In this document: positions 34,905-64,000 of the stretch, piece by piece | Layout: every line of letters begins with the position of its first letter | How positions within the stretch are numbered: position 1 is the stretch's first letter | Assembly: GCA_944472155.2 (NCBI GenBank) | Contig: OX235279.1 | Location: 49,635,564 to 49,699,563, forward strand | DNA: 64,000 nt | Direction: 5' to 3' | From: Trichobilharzia szidati | Taxonomy: Eukaryota > Platyhelminthes > Trematoda > Strigeidida > Schistosomatidae | Notes under the pieces: model-generated | Databases searched by the model: none | What the model was told of the DNA's origin: nothing | Seen by the model: the letters and a program-made list of their open reading frames with translations, nothing else | Position numbers and translations under genes: made by a program

Positions 34905-37350
34905 TTGTTCTGGCCTTCCATCAACGAGCAAGCATCTAAGCCACAACAGGGGTTGTTACCTCCAACCAACAGGAAACTGGTTCAAAAAAACATTCACTGA
35001 GCATCCACCAAATGTTCGATATCACTGGCATTCACCGGCGAAAGAGGGATCCATTCCTCTTTTTCACTAACGGCCAGTACGCGTTAACACTGGGAAGACC
35101 AGGGCCACCAAGGACTGGACTGAAATAGAAGGCGAAATGGGCAAACACAATAAGCATACGTTCATCACACTGGTGCATATTCTCACCAACCGTCAACAGC
35201 CACAACAACGAAAACTTGGGGCAACGCTATTGCGAGTCACTAATAATATGCAGACTGACTCTTCAACTCTGAAGGATTCTTGACAACTTGCAGCACGAAC
35301 GGAAAATAACTCAACGACTCCTGCAGATGTTAGCATGACTTCTTTAGCGATATGGCATTCTCTATACGACACCTCTTGCGCGTTCCCTATCGGCAACCAC
35401 TCTCACCTCTTGTCCATCACTCTGCACAGGTTTGAATAATAGCAACGCATGCAGGGAAATGTCTAACTCGCAGGCGTGAAAGACCTCAGCCCTAGACAGG
35501 GACATCGCGACATTGTTGATTACGATACACCAAAAGATCTTGTCCACGTGTTTACTGAATACTTCCCCCTATCCTCATGTCATCCCACTTTCAGCTCAAA
35601 CCCCTTTTGGTGCAAGCCTCCCTGGCGTATCGAATCTGATTGGGTGGTTTCGGCTTTATTATCACAGAATCCCAATATAAATTCAGAAAATTTCAAAAAT
35701 TGATAATCAGACATTGAAAGTTCATCAGAATTTGTGAGCAAAAAACGATACAAAAAGCGTTGTGGTTACCTGTTCGGTCCTGGCCATACAAACATATGTA
35801 GACGCTAAAAGGGTTGTTTAAAAAAGGCGAAGCTCGCACACAATGAACAGACTCGTAAATCAATGTTAATGAGCAAAACAGCTCCACATAAGGATTCCAT
35901 TTTTCAACACTTCACACATGTACACTTACAGATAGTACACCTAATTTTGTGAACCATGCCCTGATGTGCTGTCACTGAAGAATTGCAGGACTTACGTTAG
36001 TACACCTGCGATCCCTGTCAGGTTGACGGTTCTATGTTGGAAAATCATCATAGAGTTCATCTGCTGACTTACTACCATCGTCGTTTACTCATAACGGTGC
36101 CACGCCCCCGACATAGATTTGTGGGAGATATGTGAATGTCAAAAATAAAACATATCTGATCAACCAAGTGACTGCGCAGAGTTATTGGCACCAAGAATAT
36201 AACATTCAGATGGTAGGTCGAAAAATGGAAGCCTCTAATTTGCTTGAGGTCAGTTTAACAGTTAGGTTAAATCGCGAGATACTCACAGTTACCTCATCGC
36301 CACCAGACTCAGTATTGACTTTCATCCACTCAAATAGACTGATACTAGCACAAGCATAGCGTAAGACATGTGGTTCATGAACAGTCACTTACTACAGAAG
36401 ATTGTTTTACTGCAGGGGATCAAAGATGTTCACCGAGTCAATTGAACCTCAGCCATTTTACCTTTGACAATCAATTTTTTATCCATGAAGACTGAAACCC
36501 ACGGTGGTCAGTATAATTTTCAAGAGACAGAAGATTGGCAGTTTCTTTGTGGTGTGATTGGCTACTTGTGCACTCCAAATCATTGTCAATAAACAGATCT
36601 ATTAGTGGCCTTAAATATTATGTGCCTCCTTCACCAGTTTGGGCGGTGTGAAAAATAGCCTCACCACCAGGTTAGGTGGGCCAGGCTAAGCAGTCAGCAG
36701 GTGTCGTAAAAACAGCTCAAATCTAGCAGGATATATGGCCAGGCATCAATCATGAGAGTTATATCTATTCGATATCAACTGGAGATGAGTTCAGAGTCAT
36801 CCAGGCAGCTTGAATAATTGGGTTTCTAAATTACCACTGTTGATACCTTTTATGATTGCATCCAGTTCCGGTTTACCGTCTGTCGATAAGCGGACTGGAT
36901 GGGGATCATTCACATCGACTATCTCATCAGTATCCATATTTTTTACAACAGTATCAACTTCTAATTCTACTTCACGTGTAAGAATTTTTGTTTAACTCCG
37001 TAACAATAGGTTGCCTGTTAGTCTCTTTGTGATTAACTGGAGACAGATCATCTTAATCATGATCGCGAATATTCACTAGGCCACTGATTGTTTGATTGAG
37101 CTCATCAATATCAACTTTTTAATAACAGTAGTAGGTGACTTAAGCCTTTCATTGTGAATCTTTAAAGGAGTTTTTATATCTTTGCTTTAACTAGTAATAT
37201 CTTGTAAAGTTATAGAGTCACAACTGGAGTCTGAAGTGGCCAACTGATTACTCTGCACAAGCTGATACTTCGTCTGTAGCAGGCTACCTAACAACGGCTT
37301 ACCAGTCGCAACTGCAGACTTCCTCAAGCCACCAGTGTCTCCATCACGCC
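34905..37350. other. Weakly coding-like stretch, possibly old LTR-element sequence
   Basis: GC content rises between about 34900 and 35650 and around 36800-37340. On the - strand, 36990-36797 is open and reads like real protein (KNMDTDEIVDVNDPHPVRLS), and 37340-37205 reads similarly before a stop. Neither matches a family I know. The adjacent BEL/Pao fragment at 37352-37545 makes a decayed LTR retroelement the best guess. This is inference. Confidence 0.35.
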
Positions 37351-37351
37351 T

Positions 37352-37545
37352 TTAAGTGAAGTGGAACACTACACTCAGTTTACCGGGAACTTTTGGGTTG
37401 AGAACTGGGTGGTAAAGTAGACACCACCTTCCTCGCTCGGCTTGCTCTACCAATTTATCTGCGTCACCTTCCGTTATGTGTTCATCAAAGACATCACAAT
37501 ACTTAATTGACAGATTTGAGTCTGGGACAAATTTCCTTCTTACAC
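37352..37545 (-). mobile_element. BEL/Pao-type reverse transcriptase remnant
   Basis: The - strand frame encodes a stretch with CDVFDEHITEGDADKLVEQA followed by LLYHPVLNPKVPGKLSVVFH. The HPV-NPK-PGKL-VVF pattern is the N-terminal reverse-transcriptase block typical of BEL/Pao elements. The frame stops directly after it, and the expected palm sequence does not follow. No long terminal repeats were identified. It is a short dead fragment. Confidence 0.6.
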
Positions 37546-37549
37546 TCAG

Positions 37550-38495
37550 AAGTCTCCCATCGTGGTTACAAATCAGTCCTTCTTCCCTATGTTTCCACTG
37601 TAGACTTATGGTGAAATGTCAACTCTTGAACACCCAACAGCTTTCTACCAGCAGGTCTCAGAGACCCCATTACCTTGATATAAACCATGAATTCCCCCTG
37701 AAATAGACCAGTATGCCTCTTCTTCTGTGTTTAGCAAAACTGAAGTGGTGGGGGGAATTAATTGTAATGGAATCTACCAGGTCCCGTGAATCTTCGCAAA
37801 ACAACAAGAAATTAAATAAATTATAACAACACAGAATGATAGGTTTTTTGTTTTAGTGACCACACCGTGTGTTAGAATCTTTATTAAAGCAGGAAGTGAG
37901 CACTGAAAAATTGTAAAGCGTATACAACCCCTTCATAAAGATATTAGATATTATTAGATTATCAGATACATTTCGATAGTAATGTTTTATTCCGATCAGT
38001 TAATGGCGGTAACATCATATACTGTTAAACAATAGCTTTGAGTTTCAATGATGATCCTCTTTGCTTTTACGTAAAGAAATAAAAACAAATAAAATGTTCT
38101 TTTCAGGCCGGAAAAAATGACGAAGGAATAACACTGTTGCATAAGTAACAAGATTTGATTTAATCCATCAATGTTGAAGGACGTGCCAAATTAACACATT
38201 TGAGTTGTTACTGTAAGTAAGCAAACTTCGATTGTCATCTGAATATTAAAGTAAATGAGGTTTAGTTAGACTATAGACTATAGCAACTGTTACGGTACAT
38301 GATTTTTCACAAAGAAATAGATACATGAGTGAAAAACAAGTGACGCAATCTTGCGATATTGCTACACAAATTCTGAATTATGCGCCAGTAATGCGTCTTA
38401 TCCTATAGGAATGTTTTCCGCTCTTTTAAAGAACTTAGTGCGTGCTGAAGTCGTAAGGTTATTGCTTAAGAATAATTTAAATCATTGATGAATTA
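37550..38495. other. Unassigned sequence upstream of the terminal-inverted-repeat element
   Basis: No gene is recognised. A TGTTACGG at about 38286 resembles the start of some LTRs, but no partner repeat was found. Confidence 0.35.
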
Positions 38496-38497
38496 AA

Positions 38498-38939
38498 TCA
38501 ACACACGCCCAAGCTTACAATAATGCTGAATTAAATCTCAGTAATTCTGAAATAATTCTAGCATCCTATAATGAGTAAATTCTGAATCTGTTCTCGAGTG
38601 GTTTGTTTAATGGCACAGACTAGAACTCAGTGCTGGTTTTCAGCGTGACTAGAACTAATTCAGCGCCGTGCTCTTTTTCTCGGCATTTTTAGGAATAGAT
38701 CAGAACATACTGGGTTTGCTTATCAGCGTTGTTCCAGCCCTTACAGGACATATTAAGCACTGAATAGCATTACTTCAGGACGACAAGACTTAATTCAGCA
38801 CTCAGCTCTCTTTTTAAGCACGACCAGCGTTATTTCAGAACATAGTGGGTAGATAAAATCTTCATTTACCATAAAAAGGCATTATCGACGCATAGGTTAG
38901 AATAAGTTTAGAATTGTTGTAAGCTTGGGCGTGTGTTGA
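38498..38939. mobile_element. Non-autonomous element with 23-bp perfect terminal inverted repeats
   Basis: The ends TCAACACACGCCCAAGCTTA... (38498-38520) and their exact reverse complement (38917-38939) bound a 442-bp unit with no coding frame. Inside, an AATTCAGC-type motif recurs next to CTCTTTTT blocks (near 38655-38690 and 38790-38830). Perfect 23-bp ends with no open frame suit a MITE-like DNA element. A target-site duplication is not obvious at the flanks. Confidence 0.65.
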
Positions 38940-38944
38940 AACGG

Positions 38945-40385
38945 TACCAATCACTGCTAAATTAGTGTTGAGGACGCTGAATTGATTTTAAGAAAAATGT
39001 TGCTTATCCCTAAACCAGTGAGAGAAGTCGGCATAGATTGATGTGTTAACTTGTGAGTCTGTGTGAAATACTGAGTCTTGAAAATCACTTCAGAGTTAAC
39101 TTACTCTACACATTAGTATAGTAAGCACCTGCTATATACAGCGAGTATGTGTGTAGCATTAGTTCATAATTTGCGAGCATTGTTCTAAGATTCTGCAAAT
39201 TTTACTTTCTCTCCCATATTTGCTTGAGGAGTCCCACGAAGTTTGAGTGTTTTATTACTATGACTAATTGATTAATTTGGGTAGCTACACATGCATTTGT
39301 TCAGGAGGGACTGACAGGGTAACTTTTCTTTCAGGAGGACCGTGATTTCATGGAACATTAAAGGATAAAGTCAGAATACCATGATTAACAATCACCTTCA
39401 TAAAAGCATGAGATTTTTGTTATTCTCTAGTTCTGATTAGTTGTCCACGGTGGATGGGAACGCCGACCTGGGGCTTTGCCCAAGCAAACTTGACTAATTT
39501 GGACTGCTTCTACTCACGTTTATATCCCGCTGTATGTTGGTGCTGACGCAGTTGCATCAGTAGCTGACACCGAGCTGGTGACCTGCTGATTTCCGTTTGG
39601 CAATCATATAGGTGCGGTTTGTTGGTATATTCTGTGGTCGTTGCCACTGCACTCAATGAAGGTTTACTAAAATAGCATTTTCAGAATTACGAGCACTTAT
39701 GGAGGTGACGAAATGACAGTTATTTATTGCGTGCCTTTTTATAGACTTGAAAGAGTCGCAAAGGTTACACCAAACGACATCTTCAGGGTAATTAAAATCT
39801 CAGTAAATATGTATTAAATTCAGTTTCAAGTTAAAGCAGCCATCTAATGCATTCCATTTCTGTTTACTAGAGTTCATGCTATGGGAACTAGTCGCGTTCA
39901 TCCAGCCAATAGTTGTCTGACACTGCAACTAAGATACTGTCAAAATGACTGCTAACTGCAGCTTAATACTCAACTTCCAAATTTAGTGGTCATAGGAAAG
40001 TGGGAAGTAAAGGGTTCATGTGGCTTGGATGGGTGTACTTTGATTGTTGATGAGTGTGTAACAGAGCTCATTTTCCCAGGTCTAGTTGAGCACCGTAAAC
40101 ACCAGATTATAATACTAAATTCCTCTACTTTTGTGTTGATGATACCGGACACATGATTGTTGTTGTTAATTACGCGTCTCCGTAAATGAACTCAGTACGA
40201 ATGTATAAAACCTATAGTTTTGTGTTTTTCACATCATGTTTCTGTTTCTTTGTGGTTATAATGTAACTACTTCCGAACTCTAAGTTGTGTGTGTTTCATA
40301 ATGCATGATTGCAACTGAGTTGTTCAGTGTGTTTTCTTTTTTGAAGGTAAGATTAGTCCTCGAGGTCTAGTCGACTCTTCACCGT
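38945..40385. other. Region upstream of the aldehyde dehydrogenase gene
   Basis: It contains a Penelope-terminal-like relic near 39715-39815, where the - strand reads CTGAAGATGTCG then GCGAC, and otherwise unassigned DNA. Promoter elements could not be identified. An acceptor-like TTTTTTGAAG at about 40337-40346 could end a 5' UTR intron or be a trans-splice site. Confidence 0.35.
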
Positions 40386-40390
40386 GTCCA

Positions 40391-59146
<18,756 letters not shown>

Positions 59147-59189
59147 GTAAGTTATCTAGTTGATATTTTGGATTTCCTTTTGATTGGGG

Positions 59190-59440
59190 TTATGCTCGGT
59201 CTCTGTTGTCATGTTTGCTCCTAGTAGGGACACTTCGATGACGCCTAAGGATTGACGTGAAGTTGTTTTGATTGATGGTGACTGGTAGCAGAATCCCAGA
59301 TGCTCCTGCCTTCCTATTTGAGACTGGTCAACTGGATATACTTGCATTTCCATGAGAGTGATCGTGTTCCTACTGAGAACTGAACGCCTAACCGATTCTC
59401 TCAAACGCGAAAGAATTATCTATCAGGCCACAGGTTATAT
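59190..59440 (-). repeat. Sm-alpha-like SINE (family E), degenerate
   Basis: On the - strand, CAGTCTCAAATAGGAAGGCA lies where the ribozyme stem II should be, followed by ATCTGGGATTCTGCTACCAG for the cleavage arm. A B-box relic (AGTTCTCAGT) lies near 59375. It begins about 45 nt after ALDH exon 11. Confidence 0.6.
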
Positions 59441-59444
59441 TATT

Positions 59445-59865
59445 ACTAGAAATAATTTTTAATGGTCCTTAGGATTAGTACTACTTGCATTTTTTGAATA
59501 GCTGTTATTTTTCTGTTGTATTTTACTGCAAAGCATCTGATATGAGCACTATTTGGTATCATATTTCATTCTGGTTTGACACGATCGACTATGACTGGTT
59601 TCCCTCATTAACTCCCCTGACTGCTTTTCTTATATAGTTTTGACAATTTGACCTAAATACTGATCTTTTCGAAGGTAGTCAAACTACACATCGTCGACTT
59701 TAGCTGGTGTATGTAAGATGTAAGTGAACTACAGTTTATGATGTAGATGTCTGTCCTTCAATGATAGCTGAATCTGCAAAACAAGACAGCTGCGGGATCC
59801 GATAGAGCTTAAGTATGCTAATGATGAATTGTTGACCAGATTAAACAAGGCCTCTATCTCTCGTG
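59445..59865. other. Unassigned sequence (presumed ALDH intron 11)
   Basis: No last ALDH exon or repeat was recognised. Confidence 0.4.
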
Positions 59866-59869
59866 TTGT

Positions 59870-60130
59870 TCTGTAATAAAGTGAATAATATTGAGGTTGG
59901 GTAAGAGAGAAGGTTTCATCCATAGGGTCGTGAAGCTGCATCGGTTGGCATGGTCAAGACAAGTATTCTGTTTTCAAAGCCGCCGCCTACTACGCTGTGC
60001 TATGGCAGCTGATATAGGACTAGGTTAGAAAAAAATTACGGATGGCACTAGATTAAAGCGCATAGAATGACAGATAGTCTTTACAGAACTATGAGACTGA
60101 GAATCTCAGATATTATGTTAATCAAACTTA
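59870..60130 (+). mobile_element. RTE-2 LINE 3' fragment
   Basis: AATAAAGTGAATAATATTGAGGTT through CTGCATCGGTTGGCATGG, ATGGCAGCTGATATAGGA and ACTATGAGACTGAGAATCTC parallels 45880-46170 with many changes. Confidence 0.72.
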
Positions 60131-60134
60131 TCCT

Positions 60135-60630
60135 ATATGGCTATAACATGAAAATGTCCGCTTTTTTAATAAACTAGTGATCAGTGAATATGATATGAGC
60201 GACTTACACAGTGATGATAACTGCTTTTTGTCTAATCACTGTGCAAAACCCTTTCTGTCATCTAAAATGACCTGCAGAACATTCATCCCAGACAATGTGG
60301 GTCGTCGGATCATTGCAGTATGCCAGTCCAACCGCCACTTCAGCGTAACAGGTATCGGGAAGGTGATATTGTCACAGACACCTAGTTAAAGAACATCCTG
60401 GTTTTCAGTGGATATTCGGGCCATTGTCACTTCGTAATTAAACCAACTGTGAAATTAGTAGAATGCTCACAAATTTGGCAATTTTAATTTCAAGTCATCA
60501 CATTTGTGGCACAGTTCCGATGAGGAGTCATGACCGATAAAGTCACATGGTTGAGAGTAAGAACAGATACTCACTGACAGTATTGGATATGGACTCCATT
60601 ATGTAGCAAGTTGGCACAAGTATGAAATGA
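60135..60630. other. Unassigned sequence
   Basis: A 70-codon frame at 60177-60389 has no recognised family. Nothing else was seen. Confidence 0.35.
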
Positions 60631-60639
60631 TGAACCATT

Positions 60640-60850
60640 AGAATCTTATCGTGCGACTGGTTGGTGATGCGTTCGCCTCATAACTTGATGACTTATGCCT
60701 CGAAAGGTTACCGGATCTTTAGGCGTTTTCTGATGCAGAGCCCCAAAGCAGAGTGAAATGGCTGTTCTGTGAATCTTGGTTTTCAACAATCTTGCAGTTG
60801 ATTTCGGTTTGTATCCAAGAAAATCCAAATCCAATTGCTTTTCCACAAAC
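60640..60850 (+). repeat. Diverged tRNA-derived SINE related to family C
   Basis: An A-box-like TGGTTGGTGATGCGTTCGCC is followed by a ribozyme-block relic (CTGATGCAGAGCCCC ... GAAATGGCTGTTCTG at about 60730-60775) and a tail GGTTTTCAACAATC. It is the most decayed copy. Confidence 0.5.
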
Positions 60851-60989
60851 TTGACATCTGCACTACTTACCTGTTTGCAACTGGTGGTCGAGTTTTATTG
60901 TGCAAGCTTCAAATGTGGAACTAGTAATCTGGATATGTAACTGCACCCCGTAGGGTGACGCAAATCCGATTTCAAATCAAAATCAACAC

Positions 60990-63250
60990 CCAGTTATCGG
61001 AACTCAAAGCTCTCATTTCTTCCTCATATGACACCAAAACTCCTCGCCTTCCATTTGGATCCCAATCAAAGATCTGGTGTGTGATGTCACTTGAATGTCT
61101 CAACAGCGTATGTTCAGTTCATATTCATTCCCTCCTACCTATTTATTGCTTGAGGAATATGTTGTTGGCTAGTTTACCGCCTGCCAGAATTCCTTGTTAA
61201 TTATCACATTCGAACGGCTATCTGATCTGTATGAAGCAGTGAGGAAGTTTGTATCAGGCTGCTGGAAATGCGCCCGCCAAGTCTCTAAACTGTATAGAAG
61301 CACTGACTTGACATTAGTGTTGCGAACTCGAATCTTTGTTCCTGTATTGCGTTCTGTAAATCTTCTCACTGTTGCAGGTTAATGAACCCCTGATGCACAC
61401 ATGGTAAATGGAGACTACTACTTTCTTCAGATATCTCCCATAGGTGGTGTTTAATGTCAGTCAGGCATCTTCTTCACCTCTTTCTCTTTGCTGACGCTTC
61501 TGCCAACTTGTCAGTTTAAGCTTGTGAAACTCCAAGTTTCTGAAATCCTGTTCTTCCTTTTGTCGGCCTCCTCTCTCTCCATATTCTGCTTGACGATTCA
61601 GTCCACCACAGTCAGAAATGTCATTGGTGGTAGTGCGCAGCCTTATCCTACTCTTGTTTCCAGTTCAAGTGCTTCTCTGAGCTTTACTTTGTGAATTACT
61701 TGACATGCGGCAGCATCATACAGCTGATGAACAAGGTTTATAAAGTATCGGGGCACTGTGTAGTGTTGAAGCAGTTTTCAGTTCACTTCACAGTCGACGA
61801 TTTCGAAGTCTGTCTGAAAGTCGGTGAAGTCAAGGTAAAGAGTTGACTGCCATTCTAGGCTCTGCTCGACGATAGTGCTTGTTATTGCTATTCGGTCCGT
61901 GTATCACGTGTTTCTGCTGAATCAAATGTGTTCCTAGCATCCTTTACTTTGCCTTGGGTGGACAGTAGCATAATGCTAAGCCAATTACTGCATAGAGTTC
62001 AGACACTTATCAGTCTCTTTCGATCTCCAGGGTTCTTTCTTCCTGACTCGCTTTGTGCATGAGCATGCCCACTGACGTCTCTGGATCTATTTTCAGTGCT
62101 TCTAGGGAAACACCATCTGGTGTTGCAGCTTCTTCCACTTTCAGTAACTATGTGGTATCCAAGACTTCTGTTGTTAAATGATTGGTGTTCACTAGCATTT
62201 CTGGGGTTGTTGGTCGTATTTCTGAAAGAAATGATGGTGGTGGCTATGTCAAGAGTTCTTTGAAGTTATCTGCACAGAGTTTCCTTTGTTTCCCTTCGAT
62301 ATCTTTTATTCGTTTCATCTGTTCTGATCTCCCTCGGGATAGCGACCTGGTTATGTGGTATAATTCTCTGTGGCCTGTTTTACCTTCAGACTATACTGCT
62401 TCAGTTGTTAGGGTGTCGTAAAACTATGTCATGTTTTTCCTAGCACACTTCTTTACTACTTTATTCAGTGAGGTATAGATTAAACATCATCCATCCTTTC
62501 GTTTTTTGTCTTTGCTCTGGTTTATCTTCTGTTTCATCATCTTCTCTCCTCTATTGGCTTTCGCGTGTCCATAGAGAGCAATTACCTCCCTTGCCTCTTC
62601 CCTCCCAGGTTTCAATACATCTCTTCTTCACAGATTTCCAATGTTCTCCCAGTCAGGATCCTCAGTGATGTTGTTTGATGCCTACATCTGTCTACTTTTG
62701 ACTGCACTGAAGATGTCCCTTGTGGTTTCGTCCTTCAGTTTATGGGTGTTGAACTTAAATTGTGGTCTATCTCCAGCTTTTTTGTGGACTTTCAACTTGA
62801 TCTATAAAATATTCTATTGTGATTTTCCTTCATTTGTGTTCAGTCTTGCTATCACTGATGCTGAAGGAGATCGGTTACAACTGCATGAGAAAGCCATGGA
62901 CGGTGTTGATAAAACACCATGTTAGTTACACTCTTAGTGTATTCGTGGTTGACGTTTGGATTACTGGAAGAAAGATTATTGTCTTGATAGTTAACAATCT
63001 GGAGGGTCCACTTCCACGCCATTGGCTTTCAAACGTTTCCTAACACTTCTGTACCACATCTTCTCATTTCTCTTGCAATATGAACAGTCTTGGCAGCCAG
63101 CTGGCTTCAAACATGCAACAGATATTCCATATCCCTATGCTTACTTTTTGATTTCATCGAAATAAGACACATCGACCGACTGTCTTCCTGAAGACTTCCT
63201 CAAACTGGTGTCATCCATCCTCACGCTTAAGAGTATCTCCAATTACAGAA
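60990..63250 (-). mobile_element. RTE-1-like LINE, about 2.2 kb, degenerate
   Basis: On the - strand a C-terminal NTNVKSVLLYSLETWRA (61369 downward) is preceded by palm and fingers relics up to about 62900 and then an N-terminal region. Extensive decay prevents exact ends. It resembles 21055-22950 more than the 51-57 kb copies. Confidence 0.7.
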
Positions 63251-63339
63251 GAAGAAAAGTTTTTTTCCTCTGTGAGTTGAAGCTGAAGTAGCTACGCCTA
63301 GATTCTCACTCTTTTTTCCGGGATTAGTTGATTTTAGAT

Positions 63340-63600
63340 GACTGACTGAGTTTTAAAGTAGAACTTTGCACAGAAGTGCAGCAGCTGAAGTTGCCACACA
63401 CTCCATGTGTCTTACAAAAGTGGAGGAGGAAGAAATTGAATAAAAATTACAATGAGCACAATAGTGCGGAAGAAAGAATAGTAGCATTGAAGAACACATT
63501 GGTTTAATAAATGTGGGAGGTTACAAACAATGAATTCATCTTTGCCACTGACACAACGTTATCCAGACTTAGTTGCTGGCTAATGATGTATGTGAAATGG
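63340..63600 (-). mobile_element. RTE-2 LINE 3' UTR fragment
   Basis: CAACTTCAGCTGCTGCACTT and CTGTGCAAAGTTCTACTTTA on the - strand end in a GACT-type tail (63338-63350), as in the copy at 24850-25645. Confidence 0.65.
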
Positions 63601-63604
63601 AAAT

Positions 63605-64000
63605 GTTGATGATGGTTTTGACGAGAACCCCAATCGTCTTATCCACCTACGTTCCAAAACAACAACCATCATCGAAAGGATTGAAAAAAATCACTTTTAT
63701 GGGTGCTCTGGGAAATCTGTCTTAAAGTTATTGACGTGTGCTCACCGGATTGGTACTGAAGGTTCTGATGTTTGCAAATTCGTTTGACCGAAGTTAATAA
63801 ACATTTCTTCGAAGATACCAGTGAAAATATTTGGAGCTCCTATCCTTTCGACTGATAAAGAAGATAGCTGCTGACAGAAAGAAGTTTCTTTCCGTGACCT
63901 GCAAATCCACTGTCTCGTTTCAACTATTTGTTCTTAATAATCAATATTCGAGTATTCGACAATAAGATTGGGACATATAATTGTCTCTTCACCTTTGCGT
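63605..64000. other. Unassigned sequence to window end
   Basis: No gene or classified repeat was recognised. Confidence 0.4.

Noticed and set aside
38286..38310. TGTTACGG resembling an LTR start
   Set aside because: No second copy, primer-binding site or polypurine tract was found to support an LTR.
63118..63171. Candidate last ALDH exon after an ACAG acceptor (frame through a TAA near 63169)
   Set aside because: Only a few residues (PYPY-like) resemble the family C-terminus, the matching frame disagrees with the phase 2 donor of exon 11, and it lies in RTE-1 LINE sequence.

Overview
The window looks like nuclear DNA from a blood fluke (Schistosoma or a close relative). Three things point there: an AT-rich, repeat-saturated background; protein-coding genes with 31-38 nt introns at the 5' end and multi-kilobase introns further downstream; and a repeat set typical of schistosomes (RTE-like and CR1-like LINEs, Penelope-like elements, a BEL/Pao remnant, and tRNA-derived SINEs carrying hammerhead-ribozyme motifs). 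The species is inferred; no database was searched.

Three host genes can be supported. (1) The last two exons of a group XV lysosomal phospholipase A2 / LCAT-like acyltransferase on the + strand (6272-6463 and 11367-11695); its 5' exons were not found here. (2) A complete two-exon gamma-glutamylcyclotransferase on the - strand (29037-28464), with a 31-nt intron. (3) A fatty aldehyde dehydrogenase (ALDH3 family) on the + strand: eleven exons spanning 40391-59146 were assembled, all splice phases agree, and only the C-terminal exon is missing. No pathway or operon links the three.

The rest is mostly mobile DNA. 1-6270: SINEs and a LINE tail. 6464-11366 (phospholipase intron): SINEs, an antisense LINE tail and two Penelope-like copies, one bounded by exact-length 308-nt inverted arms. 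12-28 kb: intergenic, with a 634-nt inverted repeat (14148-15696) that carries a hammerhead-like motif in each arm, two long RTE-like copies, a CR1-like 3' end and another GIY-YIG Penelope fragment. 29.1-30.9 kb: a CR1/jockey-like LINE head-to-head with the cyclotransferase gene. 31-40 kb: poorly explained sequence with a BEL/Pao reverse-transcriptase remnant and a 442-bp element with 23-bp terminal inverted repeats. 41-59 kb: aldehyde dehydrogenase introns filled with LINEs, SINEs, microsatellites and a 100-bp-arm hairpin. 59-64 kb: further LINE and SINE debris.

The most interesting layer is how the repeats relate to each other. Two SINE families each share their 3' tail with a different LINE present in the same window, which suggests two LINE/SINE partnerships. 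Hammerhead-like self-cleaving motifs occur in the Penelope-like inverted repeat and in two SINE groups. The hammerhead SINE also occurs unusually often as fold-back (inverted, joined) copies.
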